Source of the DNA: Haloarcula hispanica ATCC 33960
Lineage (GTDB): Archaea > Halobacteriota > Halobacteria > Halobacteriales > Haloarculaceae
Reading direction: 5' to 3'
Assembly (NCBI RefSeq): GCF_000223905.1
Contig: NC_015948.1
Location: forward strand, 1,116,001 to 1,180,000
Length of the DNA: 64,000 nucleotides
The notes under the pieces are model-generated. The model worked only from the letters and a program-made list of their open reading frames with translations. It was not told the origin of the DNA and searched no databases. Position numbers and translations under genes: made by a program. Of this stretch, positions 44,453 to 53,743 are shown piece by piece; the stretch's first letter is position 1, and every line of letters begins with the position of its first letter.

Positions 44453-44899
44453 TTATTTCGGCGGCCGCTTGACGACCGTAAGGAAGAAATCTTCAATGCT
44501 GCTCACGATGTCGACGAAGCCGTCGAAGTCGACCGGTTTCGTCAGGTAGGCGTTCGCGTGGAGATCGTACGATTCGATGATGTCCTCTTCCGCCTCGGAA
44601 CTGGTCAGCACGACGACCGGAATCCGCCGGAGCGACTCGTCGCCTTTCATCTCTTCGAGGACTTCCTGCCCTCCTTTGCGGGGCATATTGAGATCGAGCA
44701 ACAGCAGGTCCGGCCGCGGTGCGTCGTCGTACTCACCTTCCTGCCGGAGGAACGCAAGCGCCTCGACGCCGTCGTTGACGACGTGAAGGTTGTTCAGCAC
44801 CTTCCCCTTCTCCAGGGCTTTCTCGGTCAGTTTGACATCGCCGGGATTGTCCTCCGCCAGCAGAATCTCCACCGGCCGCCCCTCGCTGGAGTCAGTCAT
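44453..44899 (-). CDS. Single-domain response regulator (Rcp1 type)
   Basis: 148 residues from [33 protein letters not shown]69 in [13 protein letters not shown] is the phosphorylation site; VVVLTSS and [11 protein letters not shown] hold the Thr and Lys. The extended alpha4-beta5 region is that of Rcp1 proteins, which often work with PAS/GAF kinases. The start at 44899 overlaps the end of the upstream kinase gene by 8 bases. Confidence 0.92.
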   Translation of the reverse strand: MTDSSEGRPVEILLAEDNPGDVKLTEKALEKGKVLNNLHVVNDGVEALAFLRQEGEYDDAPRPDLLLLDLNMPRKGGQEVLEEMKGDESLRRIPVVVLTSSEAEEDIIESYDLHANAYLTKPVDFDGFVDIVSSIEDFFLTVVKRPPK

Positions 44900-46823
44900 C
44901 GCCATTCACCTCCGTCACCGCGGGCAGCGTAAATTTGAATATCGCGCCGTCGTCGGACGGTTCGACCCAGATGCGGCCGTCGTGGCGCAGGACGATTCGC
45001 TGGCAGACGGCCAGCCCGATGCCGGTGCCCTCCGTGTCGTGGGCACCGGCGCGGTGGAAGATGTCGAACACCTCCTCACGGTCCGCCGCCGGAATCCCCG
45101 GCCCGTTGTCCGAGACGGTGAACGTCACCATGCCGTCGTCTTCTTCGGCGCTGACCTCGATACGGGGTTCGATGCCGGCCTCCGTCGCGTACTCGATGGC
45201 GTTTTCCAGCAGATTCTGGAACACTTGGCCGACCTGGTTCGAGTCGGCGTCGACGCGTGGCAGTGACTCTGCCGTGATGGTAGCGTCCACCTCCTCTATT
45301 CGCATCTGTAAGGCGTCCAGCGTCCGGTCGAGGACCGCTTCCGGGTCCGTCTCCTCGAAGTCACCCGCCTTCGTCTCGACGCGGGAGTACCGGAGCAGGG
45401 CGTCGACCATCTCCTGCATCCGGTGGGCACCGTCGACGGCGAAGGCCATGTACTCGGCGGCCTCCTCGTCGAGGTCGTCGCCGTATTCGCTGTCCAACAG
45501 GTCGACGTAGCTCGACACCATCCGGAGCGGTTCCTGCAGGTCGTGGGACGCGATGTAGGCGAACTGCTGGAGCGCCTCGTTCGAGCGCTCTAGTTCGGCC
45601 TGTTTCGATTTGAGCCGCGTCTCGCGTTCGATTCGCTCCAGCGCGGCAGCCGCCGTACTCGCGAGAATCTCAAGCAGGAACCGCTCGTCGCCGTCGAACG
45701 ACGCCACGGTCTCGGACCCGATACACAGCATCCCCTGGTCATCGAGCGGGAGACACAGGAGCGTCCGCATCGGCATCGCCGGCGCTGACGGGTTCGACAG
45801 TTTTTGATAATCCTCGATAACGGTCGGCTCGCTGGTGTGGAAAATACGGTTCTCGTCGCTGTCTGGCCCCATCGGCGGGAGATCCGCCGCCGTTTCCACG
45901 CCGGCGAAGTCGGTCGCCTTTGCCGTCGCGCCGATTGGATAGAGCGTGTCGTCGCCGCTGTCGTGGGACCATATCGCGGCGAGCGGCTGGTCGACGATAC
46001 GCTGTGCAATCTGTGTGACTGTGTCCGCGGCCGCAGTCTCTGTGCGGCTGTACAGCAATTCGTTCGTCGCGTCGCTGAGCGCCTCGACGCGCTCCTCGCG
46101 GCGTTTGAGGGCGGTGATATCTCTAGCTACACTGACGACCTGTTTGAGTTGTCCGCTGTCGTCGAACACCGGTCGATACCACGTCTCGAAGACGAGGTTG
46201 TCGACTTCCTGTGTCACGCGGACTTCCTCCCCGTCGAGGGCCTTCTCGACGGCGGTGATGATGTCCGGATACTCACTGTACGTCTCGAACACCGATGTCC
46301 CTTCGAGGTCGCCGGGTTCCATTCCGAGCCCTTCCAGCCCCTTCCCGGCTGAATACGTGAACACGCCGTCCGGGTCTAGCGTAAACACCACGACAGGGAG
46401 ATTCCCCATCAGGGTGTGGAGCTGTTCGCTCTGTTCTGCGTGTTTTCGTTCCCGCTCGCGGATGCTGGTCACATCGTGAATGAACGCCACAACACGGGTC
46501 TCGTCGCCGAGAGCAGCTCGCTTGAGCGTTACCTCGACCAGTTGGTCCGTGCTGTCGGGTCCCTCCGTTGCCCACTCGACCTGCGCCGAACCTGACGTGG
46601 CTGCCTCGGCTATCAGGTCGTTTGCGTCCGCCGTGGAGAACCCCGGCGGACTGAACTCGCCGACGTGCATCCCGACGATGTCGTCCGGAGTACACCCCAG
46701 GAGCGCGCCCGCGGCCTGGTTGGCCCGGACGACGGTTCCGGTGTCGGCGTCGTGGATCATAATCGGGTCCGGACTCGCCTCAAAAACGTCCTGATAGATA
46801 ACAGCGTCCTCTGTAGAAGCCAT
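44892..46823 (-). CDS. PAS-PAS-GAF histidine kinase
   Basis: 643 residues, soluble. PAS 1 about 5-125 and PAS 2 about 133-245, GAF about 250-400, coiled-coil linker, then phospho-acceptor H427 in [23 protein letters not shown], and a HATPase with [17 protein letters not shown] and [13 protein letters not shown]. It is the first gene of the cluster and is of the phytochrome-like SHDLQEPLR kinase type, unlike the other two kinases. No bilin- or haem-binding Cys/His is evident in the GAF domain; the signal is unknown. Confidence 0.92.
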   Translation of the reverse strand: MASTEDAVIYQDVFEASPDPIMIHDADTGTVVRANQAAGALLGCTPDDIVGMHVGEFSPPGFSTADANDLIAEAATSGSAQVEWATEGPDSTDQLVEVTLKRAALGDETRVVAFIHDVTSIRERERKHAEQSEQLHTLMGNLPVVVFTLDPDGVFTYSAGKGLEGLGMEPGDLEGTSVFETYSEYPDIITAVEKALDGEEVRVTQEVDNLVFETWYRPVFDDSGQLKQVVSVARDITALKRREERVEALSDATNELLYSRTETAAADTVTQIAQRIVDQPLAAIWSHDSGDDTLYPIGATAKATDFAGVETAADLPPMGPDSDENRIFHTSEPTVIEDYQKLSNPSAPAMPMRTLLCLPLDDQGMLCIGSETVASFDGDERFLLEILASTAAAALERIERETRLKSKQAELERSNEALQQFAYIASHDLQEPLRMVSSYVDLLDSEYGDDLDEEAAEYMAFAVDGAHRMQEMVDALLRYSRVETKAGDFEETDPEAVLDRTLDALQMRIEEVDATITAESLPRVDADSNQVGQVFQNLLENAIEYATEAGIEPRIEVSAEEDDGMVTFTVSDNGPGIPAADREEVFDIFHRAGAHDTEGTGIGLAVCQRIVLRHDGRIWVEPSDDGAIFKFTLPAVTEVNGDD

Positions 46824-46887
46824 GGACCGTATCAGCGCCCGCGCTACAAGACAGTACGCCCCTTGTTATCAGCGGTGAAAACTGGCG

Positions 46888-47934
46888 CTACCAGGTACCG
46901 TGAAAGGTGTCGAACTCCAGGGATTCGAGCGGTTTCTCGCCGATAGCGATTTCGTACTCGCCCGGTGTGAGCATCGGCTTCTTGAACTGCGGGCCGTCGT
47001 CGGTGGTGATCCGGGGACAACCGGTGTTGACGTAGGCGTCCATCCCGAAGTTCGTCAGCCGGTCCGGCGTGACTTCGTCCATGGTTATGAGGTAGGCGTT
47101 CTCGTTGTTCTCGACGATCTCCTGGGCCTTGTCCCAGCGTCCCTGACCGATCTTGGTACAGAAGATGACGCCCCAGGACTCGGCGTCCATCGCGCGGTGG
47201 ACCGCGCCGTAGCGTTGCTTCATGAACTTCTCCGTGTCGGCGACGGTGACGACGTTGTTCACCGGATCCGCGATGACGACGTGTTTCTCGGGGTGTTCCA
47301 TCGCCAGTCCGAGAGGGTGGAACTTCCCGCCACCCACGTACAGCATCTGGTCGGCGTCTACGTCGGCGCTGGCGTAGTTACAGCCCAGCACCTGTCCCTC
47401 GTGGGTGAGCCGCTCGTCGCCCCGGCGCGTGTGGACTGTGTAACCGCGCTCCTCAAGCCACTCGCGCATCTCGTCGAACTTGTTCATATGCTGGGCCGTC
47501 GTCACCAGCCCCACGTCAGGGTCCTCTTCGGGGTCCGCGAGCTGTTCCTCGCGGGCCTGCTCCATGATGGGGAAGACGTCGACGTTCGAGAACAGCGGTA
47601 CGTAGATGATCTTGTCCGATTCCTTCATCGGCGAGTGGCCGAAGTGGACGAACACGTCCGTCCGGCGCATCATGTACGTGTCGAGGTCGCAGGCCCCGTA
47701 ACACGGCTGGCCCGAGAGCAGCACCGTCACGTCGTCGGGGAGGTTCTCGCGGAGGTCATCGGCGACGGCCGGGCCGCGGCGCTTCAGCCCCTCGGGGAAC
47801 TGCAGGCCCACCTTCTCGGCGTCTCGCTCTTCGACGGCTTCGACGATTCGGTCGAGCTCGTAATCCCACTCGCGGTCGTGTTTGAGCGACAGTCCGGTGT
47901 TCCGGAGGTCGCCGTCAGTCCGCTCTTGACTCAT
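46888..47934 (-). CDS. dph2: Diphthamide synthase subunit Dph2 (archaeal)
   Basis: Radical-SAM-like enzyme with a [4Fe-4S] cluster that moves the 3-amino-3-carboxypropyl group of SAM to a histidine of elongation factor 2. The three cluster cysteines are C82 in GQPCYGACD, C185 in VLGCNYASADV and C306 in NTGCPRITTDD, matching the archaeal triad. 348 residues. It stands 64 bases upstream of the kinase cluster on the same strand and may be read through into it. Confidence 0.93.
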   Translation of the reverse strand: MSQERTDGDLRNTGLSLKHDREWDYELDRIVEAVEERDAEKVGLQFPEGLKRRGPAVADDLRENLPDDVTVLLSGQPCYGACDLDTYMMRRTDVFVHFGHSPMKESDKIIYVPLFSNVDVFPIMEQAREEQLADPEEDPDVGLVTTAQHMNKFDEMREWLEERGYTVHTRRGDERLTHEGQVLGCNYASADVDADQMLYVGGGKFHPLGLAMEHPEKHVVIADPVNNVVTVADTEKFMKQRYGAVHRAMDAESWGVIFCTKIGQGRWDKAQEIVENNENAYLITMDEVTPDRLTNFGMDAYVNTGCPRITTDDGPQFKKPMLTPGEYEIAIGEKPLESLEFDTFHGTW

Positions 47935-47988
47935 TGCAACCCTGTATCGGTTCGAGCGGCATAACCCCCGTGTTTCGGCGAGCGACAG

Positions 47989-49305
47989 TTACTCCATAAT
48001 CTCGGCAAGCTGTCGCTCGACCCGCTCGACGTTCTCCTCTAAGTCACGAGCCATCTGGTGTTGCGTCCCGTTGGCGTCAGCCAGTTCGTCGATAGACTCG
48101 GAGACCTCGGCGGCACGCTGGGCGATCTCGTCGATCATGCTGGCGATTTCTTCGGCGCTTGCGGCCTGGTCGTCCGTCGCCTCCGCGACCTCGCTGATAC
48201 CCTGTTCCGTCTCCGAGGTCGCGTCGAGGATGGCCTGCTGGTTGTCTAGCACCGTCTCCAGATCGGTGAGGGCTTGCTGAACCGCATCGGTCGTTTCTTC
48301 GACGTTTTCGGCGGTGTTGTCGGCCATCTCGCGGACCTCGCCGACGATGCGCTCGACCTCGTCGGCGTGCTGTTTGGACTCGTCGGCCAGTTCCTTGATC
48401 TCGTCGGCGACGACCGCGAACCCGTCGCTGTCGCTGTTGCTCCGCGCGGCCTCGATGTTGGCGTTCAGCGCCAGCATGTTCGTCTGGTCCGCGATGTCGT
48501 TGATGACCTCGACGAACTCGTCGATCTCCTCGATGTGGCCGCGGAGTTCCGTCGAGTCCGACGCGACCTGTTCGGCGGACTCAGTCGCGTCCTCGACGCG
48601 TTCGATGGTTTCTTCGGCTGTCTCGACGGACTCCTCGGCGAGCTCCCTGGCCTCGCCGCTCTGACTGCTCACTTCCTCGGCGCTGGAGGCGATTTCCTCG
48701 ACTGTGGCGCTGAACCCGGAGACCTCGGACTGGACCTCGTCGAGGTTGTCGGACTGCTCGCCGGCCATGTCTTTGATCTCGTCGGACTGCTCGGTAACGG
48801 CCGCGGCGGAGTCGCTGATTTCGCCGACCGCCGACTCGACGTCCGTCGCCATCTGAGACTGGAGGTTCTGGAGCGCTTCGCGCTGTTCGACGATATCGCT
48901 GAAATCGATCAGTAGCTCTAGCGCACCGATAGCGTCCCCGCCGGGACCCATGAGCGGGATCGCCACTGCCCGCGCGTGTGCCATCGTCCCGTCGGGTCGT
49001 TCTGCGGAGCGGAACTCGTCTTCCCGGACTGGCTCCCCGGTTCTGATGACCTCCTGGGCGAGCGTCTCGTCTTGGCCTTCCGTGCCAAACACGTCGTAGG
49101 CGTTCATCCCGACCGCCTTGCTCGCCGGGAGCCCGAGCATACCTTCGACCGTGTCGTTCCAGTGTGTGATATCTCCGTCCGCGTCGACCACAAACGCCGC
49201 TTCTGGTAGATCTTCGACAAGCGACTCGAACGCGTGGAGCCAGAATTCTCCGCTGTTGTCCATAGATTCCGGCAGCAGTTCCCCCGCTGTAGCTTGTTTA
49301 GCCAT
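47989..49305 (-). CDS. Soluble PAS-domain chemotaxis transducer
   Basis: 438 residues from MAKQATAGELLPESMDNSG, with no membrane helix. A PAS domain (FVVDADGDITHWNDTVEGMLGLPASKAVGMNAYDVF) covers residues 30-145, followed by a long methyl-accepting coiled coil. DQTNMLALNANIEAARSNSDSDGFAVVADEIKELADES is the conserved CheA/CheW-contacting hairpin tip. Cytoplasmic transducers of this type report energy or redox state to the archaellum motor. The PAS domain has no obvious haem-binding His, so the ligand is open. Confidence 0.9.
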   Translation of the reverse strand: MAKQATAGELLPESMDNSGEFWLHAFESLVEDLPEAAFVVDADGDITHWNDTVEGMLGLPASKAVGMNAYDVFGTEGQDETLAQEVIRTGEPVREDEFRSAERPDGTMAHARAVAIPLMGPGGDAIGALELLIDFSDIVEQREALQNLQSQMATDVESAVGEISDSAAAVTEQSDEIKDMAGEQSDNLDEVQSEVSGFSATVEEIASSAEEVSSQSGEARELAEESVETAEETIERVEDATESAEQVASDSTELRGHIEEIDEFVEVINDIADQTNMLALNANIEAARSNSDSDGFAVVADEIKELADESKQHADEVERIVGEVREMADNTAENVEETTDAVQQALTDLETVLDNQQAILDATSETEQGISEVAEATDDQAASAEEIASMIDEIAQRAAEVSESIDELADANGTQHQMARDLEENVERVERQLAEIME

Positions 49306-49538
49306 TATTGTAAACAGCAATGAACCGGATAAATGATTTCTGGCCGATTACAACCACTGATAACTCCGGCTCGCCATATCGAGACCGAGCAAGGCTGGCT
49401 ATGTGCAACTGGAACTACAGTTCCGGGTCCCACCCAACGTAACAGACGCAGCCTATTGTGCTAGCACTGAGGCACTGTCCTGCGTATAACAACCCGGTTT
49501 CGGCAGGCCTATACCGCCCGAGTCCATACGATATAGCG

Positions 49539-49937
49539 ATGAGTATCGAGACCGATACCGCCGCTGACATCGACGGTGACCGCGTCGAGGCACTCGCTAC
49601 AGAGTTCGGCGAAGCAATCGCCGAGCTCCCAGTGTACCAGCGATTCAAGGAGACGAAAGACGCCGTCGAAAACCATGACGAGGCGCAGGCGGCCATCAAG
49701 GAGTTCGAGCAGATCCGCGAGGAGTTCATGCTCGCCCGCCAGACCGGGAACGCCTCTCAGGAGGACCTCCGGAAGGTCCAGCAAAAGCAGGAGGAACTTC
49801 ACGACATCCCGGTGATGAGCGACTATCTTGAGGCCCAGAACGAACTCGAGCTGCGCCTGCAGGAACTCAACGAGATCGTGTCCGAGGAACTGGCTGTCGA
49901 CTTCGGCCAGAAAGCCGGCGGTTGCTGCGAGGACTGA
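49539..49937 (+). CDS. YlbF/YmcA-family protein
   Basis: 132 residues from MSIETDTAADIDGDRVEALATEFG. Helical throughout (ELPVYQRFKETKDAVENHDEAQAAIKEFEQIREEFMLARQTGN), the YlbF pattern. The C-terminus GQKAGGCCED has two adjacent cysteines, which in Bacillus homologues help bind an iron-sulfur cluster in a complex affecting RNase Y; archaea lack RNase Y, so the role here is unknown. The frame is open upstream to 49458, but the ATG at 49539 fits the family. Confidence 0.84.
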   Translation: MSIETDTAADIDGDRVEALATEFGEAIAELPVYQRFKETKDAVENHDEAQAAIKEFEQIREEFMLARQTGNASQEDLRKVQQKQEELHDIPVMSDYLEAQNELELRLQELNEIVSEELAVDFGQKAGGCCED

Positions 49938-50049
49938 ACCCCGGTATTTTTCGCGGTCGTACTTTTCGCCGACCCTGAAGCTGCCGGTCAGGAGCGCCGA
50001 TGCCGCCGACAGCTATTGCCAGTCAGCGAAACACTTGACCGACTGAGGG

Positions 50050-50499
50050 TTACTCCTCGACTTCGGTTTTCACCACGACCGCTGGTCGCTCGCTCAGCCT
50101 GAGCACTTTGTCGGTGATGCTGCCGAGGAGACTCCGGTACTCCGCCGGCCGCCGCTTCGTCCCGAGCACGAGCAGATCGACGTCCGCCTCGTCGGCGGTT
50201 TCGATGATGGATTCGGCCGGCCGTCCGTGTTTCAGGGTCGTCGTTGCGTCGACGCCCGACGCCTCCGCGTCGGCCTGTATCCGGGCCAGCGTCTCCTGAC
50301 CCGTCTCTTCGAGACCATGCTCGGGCCCCTCCGATTCGTCGACGTATTCGTCACCGCTGTAGGCCGTGTACACGTCCTCGTCAACGACATACAGCACGTG
50401 GAGGGCCGCACCGTGTTCCGCTGCGAGGGAAATCGCGTGGGACTCGGCGTTGGTTGAAGCTTCTGTTCCATCCGAGGCGAGGAGAATGTGATCGTACAT
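50050..50499 (-). CDS. Universal stress protein A family
   Basis: 149 residues from MYDHILLASDGTEASTNAESHA. LVLGTKRRPAEYRSLLGSITDKVLRLSERPAVVVK contains a variant of the ATP-binding G-x2-G-x9-G(S/T) motif in which the first glycine pair is replaced by GTKRRP, so nucleotide binding is uncertain. Single domain. Convergent with the YlbF gene and divergent from the metallo-hydrolase gene. Confidence 0.9.
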   Translation of the reverse strand: MYDHILLASDGTEASTNAESHAISLAAEHGAALHVLYVVDEDVYTAYSGDEYVDESEGPEHGLEETGQETLARIQADAEASGVDATTTLKHGRPAESIIETADEADVDLLVLGTKRRPAEYRSLLGSITDKVLRLSERPAVVVKTEVEE

Positions 50500-50696
50500 A
50501 CAGGTTGTATTTCTCTCAGTTGGTAAATAAACCGATGGCTCCGTTCTCAGACAGCGAGAGGCCCCACGACGACCGAAAGCCATCGGCGACTGCGGAGGTC
50601 GGTTCGAATTGCTGGCCAAGTATCCGTACAGCAGCCAGCGACCGACGGCCCGGCGTCTTCGAAACATCTTAGCGACCGGGCGTGGCATCTCCCGAC

Positions 50697-51530
50697 ATGA
50701 CAGTCGAATCTGATTGGGACGACTGGCTCCCGCGTGCGGTGGAGTCGGCGACACCCGACGGACTGGCGATCTGGTATCTGGGCTGTAACGGCTTCATCGT
50801 GAAATCCAGTGGCGGGACGACCGTCTTCATCGACCCGTATCTCGGCACGGGCGACCCGCCGCGAACCGTCCGGATGGTCCCAGTGCCGTTCAATCCCGAA
50901 GATATCACCGAGTGCGACGCGGTTCTGGGTACCCACGAGCATACCGACCACGTTCACGGGCCGTCACAAGCGCCGATTCTCGCCGGGACGGGCGCGGACT
51001 ACTATACGACTGACAGTGGTCACGACGTTATCCGAGAGGAGGCGTGGCTGGAGAACTATAGCGTCACCGACGACCAGCTCCACGAAGTCACGGAGGGGGA
51101 CACGCTCGAAATCGGCGACCTGACAGTTCACGTCGAACCGGCCAACGATCCCGACGCCGAGCACCCGGTGTCGTACGTGTTCGAACACGACGCCGGTACG
51201 TTCTTCCACGGCGGCGACGCCCGCCCCGGCGAGTTCGAGTCTGTCGGCGAGCGCTACGACATTGACGTCGGCGTTCTCGCGTTCGGGACGGTCGGGATGA
51301 TCGACGACAAGGAGACCGGCGAACCGACGCGAACGCAGTGGTACAACGACGAGAACATGATTATCGAAGCCGCGAACGAACTCCAGCTGGACACCCTCAT
51401 CCCGACCCACTGGGACATGTGGAAGGGAATGACGACGGAGCCGACCGTCCTGCACAACCACGCCAACAGCTTCGCGCATCCCTCGACGCTTTCAATCGTT
51501 GAAATCGGCGACCGGTACGATCTCGACTGA
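50697..51530 (+). CDS. UlaG-like metallo-beta-lactamase-fold hydrolase
   Basis: 277 residues from MTVESDWDDWLPRAV. The metal motif is GTHEHTDHVHG (H80, H82, D84, H85), preceded by FIVKSSGGTTVFIDPYLG. FFHGGDARPGEF and LIPTHWDMWKG give the later ligands, matching the UlaG (L-ascorbate-6-phosphate lactonase) group; archaea do not use that pathway, so the substrate is not known. The GTG 15 bases upstream is a less likely start. Confidence 0.87.
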   Translation: MTVESDWDDWLPRAVESATPDGLAIWYLGCNGFIVKSSGGTTVFIDPYLGTGDPPRTVRMVPVPFNPEDITECDAVLGTHEHTDHVHGPSQAPILAGTGADYYTTDSGHDVIREEAWLENYSVTDDQLHEVTEGDTLEIGDLTVHVEPANDPDAEHPVSYVFEHDAGTFFHGGDARPGEFESVGERYDIDVGVLAFGTVGMIDDKETGEPTRTQWYNDENMIIEAANELQLDTLIPTHWDMWKGMTTEPTVLHNHANSFAHPSTLSIVEIGDRYDLD

Positions 51531-51660
51531 CAACGGTCTGCCAGTGTCGCACGGACGGTCTGTCCGTCTTTGCTGGCTCACGTCCTGTTCGTGTTACTGA
51601 GGTTACGTCTCTATATTATATTAATCAGTATCGTATAGAAAAAAGGTGTAAATGTTGGTC

Positions 51661-51672
51661 AGGTACGTACCT
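51661..51672. promoter_or_regulatory. 12-base palindrome at the BRE position of the coiled-coil gene
   Basis: AGGTACGTACCT, perfectly palindromic, ending on the first T of the TATA box TTTAATA (51672-51678), which is centred 27 bases before the ATG. A protein bound here would hide the TFB element. Confidence 0.55.
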
Positions 51673-51701
51673 TTAATACTATTGCTGAGACCATACAGAC
51701 C

Positions 51702-52799
51702 ATGAGCAATTCGCAAGCCTACGACGAAGTCACTGTCACCGCAGATGGCGTGACAGTGACCAAGCGGTTCGAGGCGGACGAGTTCCCCGTACCCGCGATA
51801 GCGTTCAATCTCACTTCACGGCGGTCTGTTCCGGTGACGGTCAGGCTAGTCGACACCGTTCCAGAAGACGTAGCAGTCGAGGATCTGGGCTTTCACCCCG
51901 AGTACGGCAGCGAGTACTGGGACATCAACGAAAACCGGATCGCCTTCGAGAAGGAACTCGAACCCGAAGCTGACTACACGACCGTCTACGGTATCCGTGC
52001 GACGGGCACCGACGACGTCGAGAAGTTCCTGACGGAACCCGAAATCGAGAGTGTGAACCCGCCTCTGGACGAGGACGAGGAAGACCTCGTCGGTGGCGGC
52101 GACGAGGCTGTTCGGGACGTCATCGCCGGTGACGCCGACAGCGTTCCCGGTCTGGAAGACGATGACGACGAGGACATCGAGACGCTGGACCTCTCGGACC
52201 CGAACAACCCGGACTCAAGCGTCGAAGCCCCGGAAGAGAGCAACGCCGCACCGGCAGATTCCGAGGTCCAATCCGGCGCTGTCGTCGCGACGATGGCACA
52301 GGAAATCCGCGATCAGAACGTCTCCCCCGAAGACGTGAAGCTCCTCAAGCGTGCGCTCGACGCCGTCTCCGAGGACAACAGCGACGCCGGCGGCGTCAAC
52401 GACGCCCGGATCCAGCGCATCCAGGGTGACATCGCGGACCTCCGTGCGTACACCGACGCTCTCGAGGAGTTCCTCGAAGAGAACGGCACCGGCGAGGACA
52501 TGATTCAGGAGTTCGGCGAGCGCCTCGATTCCTTCGAAGCGACTCTAGAGGATTTCGAGGACGAGGTCCAGTCGGCGACTGATGCAGCCACGTCCGCCTC
52601 CGATCAGGTCGACGACCTCTCCGGGGATGTCGAGAGCGTCGAAGGGCAGCTTGACGCCCTCGAAGACGATATCGAAGCTGTCCGCGAGGAGATCGACGAC
52701 GGCGAACTCGCCGACCGGATCGACGAAACCGAATCGGAGATCGAAGAGCTCAAACAGTGGCGCGAACAGCTGTCGTCGGTTATCGGCGGCGGCGAATAA
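51702..52799 (+). CDS. Unrecognised protein with beta domain, acidic linker and coiled coil
   Basis: 365 residues. Residues 1-110 look like a beta-sandwich (DEVTVTADGVTVTKRFEADEFPVPAIAFNLTSRRSVPVTVRLVDTVPEDV). Residues 115-190 are a low-complexity acidic linker (DEDEEDLVGGGDE, DDDDEDIETLDL). Residues 200-360 form long heptad helices (IQRIQGDIADLRAYTDALEEFLEENG; ATLEDFEDEVQSATDAATSASDQVDDLSGDVESVEGQLDALEDDIEAVREEI). No signal peptide or membrane helix. The neighbouring gene starts 39 bases later on the same strand. I recognise no family; a scaffold or filament role is only a guess. Confidence 0.7.
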   Translation: MSNSQAYDEVTVTADGVTVTKRFEADEFPVPAIAFNLTSRRSVPVTVRLVDTVPEDVAVEDLGFHPEYGSEYWDINENRIAFEKELEPEADYTTVYGIRATGTDDVEKFLTEPEIESVNPPLDEDEEDLVGGGDEAVRDVIAGDADSVPGLEDDDDEDIETLDLSDPNNPDSSVEAPEESNAAPADSEVQSGAVVATMAQEIRDQNVSPEDVKLLKRALDAVSEDNSDAGGVNDARIQRIQGDIADLRAYTDALEEFLEENGTGEDMIQEFGERLDSFEATLEDFEDEVQSATDAATSASDQVDDLSGDVESVEGQLDALEDDIEAVREEIDDGELADRIDETESEIEELKQWREQLSSVIGGGE

Positions 52800-52838
52800 C
52801 CGAACTCGTTTTACCGATCCCCCGTTTGTGCCTGCATA

Positions 52839-53735
52839 ATGACGACGACGAGAGTGGCCGTGCCGCGCAAGGGCCGGCCCCTCGAAGCAGTGCTGGAGCG
52901 ACTCGCCGGGCGCACGGGGACCGCCGACCTGGCCGACGAGATAATCTCGACGCTTCGCTACGAGAAGGCCGTCACCAAGGGCAAGCAAGACGCGGTCGCC
53001 GACGTGTACCATCGCATCAGCGACTACTCCTCGCTCGATGAGCCATACGAGCCAGAATACACGCTGCTCCGCGACGACCGCGACGGGATGCCACGGCGGA
53101 TCGTCTTCGACAGCGTCACTGTCCCGACCGAACACGGTGACGTCCAGCTGGTCGGTCGCGAGGAGCCGTTCCGGGCGCTCCGGACCCACGAGTTCGCGCT
53201 CGGGTTCGACAGTGCCGACCTCGTTCTCGAAGAGGTCGTCCAGCTTCGGGACGAACCGCTGACCGCCATCGACGAAATCAACGACCGCATCGACCCGCTG
53301 GATACGGACGTACGGGTCGTGACCGGGCTGGGCGATACGGTGTACCACACGTTGCTGGCAACGCCGGATGTCATAGACACACAGGACGGCCCCCTCGACC
53401 GGGCCTTCGTCACCAACTACGAGGGCGAGCTCTGCATCTCACCGCGCTACGAGCGGCTCGTCGAAGCCGTTCTCGGAACCAGCGCGCTCGATGGCATTTC
53501 CTTTACCTATCCGACGGAGGGCGGCGAAGAAGAGGAAGACATCGCGGCGACCGGCCTCGGCGTCTACCTCACCGTCACGGGGTCGACCGCGCGCGACCAC
53601 GGCCTCGAACTCGGCGAGCAGTTGTTCCCCAGCGAGACCGTGCTTCTGGAAAACGCCCACGAGCGCACCGAGACGACGAAACAGGTCGCCAGTCTGTTCG
53701 AGGAACCGGAAGAAACAGCGCTGCAGTCGGTCTAA
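52839..53735 (+). CDS. Unrecognised protein with HisG-like N-terminus
   Basis: 298 residues. The start TTTRVAVPRKGRPLEAVLERLAG resembles the N-terminus of ATP phosphoribosyltransferase HisG (MR-A-P-KGR-LE--L-LL---G), and FALGFDSADLVLEEVVQL recalls the HisG segment in which ADLGI--DVL occurs. The usual phosphate-binding loop of HisG is not visible, and the C-terminal part (GVYLTVTGSTARDHGLELGEQLFPSETVLLENAHERTETTKQVASLF) is unfamiliar. It follows the coiled-coil gene by 39 bases, with a possible operon. Not enough to assign a reaction. Confidence 0.65.
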   Translation: MTTTRVAVPRKGRPLEAVLERLAGRTGTADLADEIISTLRYEKAVTKGKQDAVADVYHRISDYSSLDEPYEPEYTLLRDDRDGMPRRIVFDSVTVPTEHGDVQLVGREEPFRALRTHEFALGFDSADLVLEEVVQLRDEPLTAIDEINDRIDPLDTDVRVVTGLGDTVYHTLLATPDVIDTQDGPLDRAFVTNYEGELCISPRYERLVEAVLGTSALDGISFTYPTEGGEEEEDIAATGLGVYLTVTGSTARDHGLELGEQLFPSETVLLENAHERTETTKQVASLFEEPEETALQSV

Positions 53736-53743
53736 AACCGTTT

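Noticed and set aside
52839-53735. Calling this gene hisG
   Set aside because: Only the N-terminal motif and one internal segment resemble HisG; the PRPP-binding loop is not visible and no other his gene is near.
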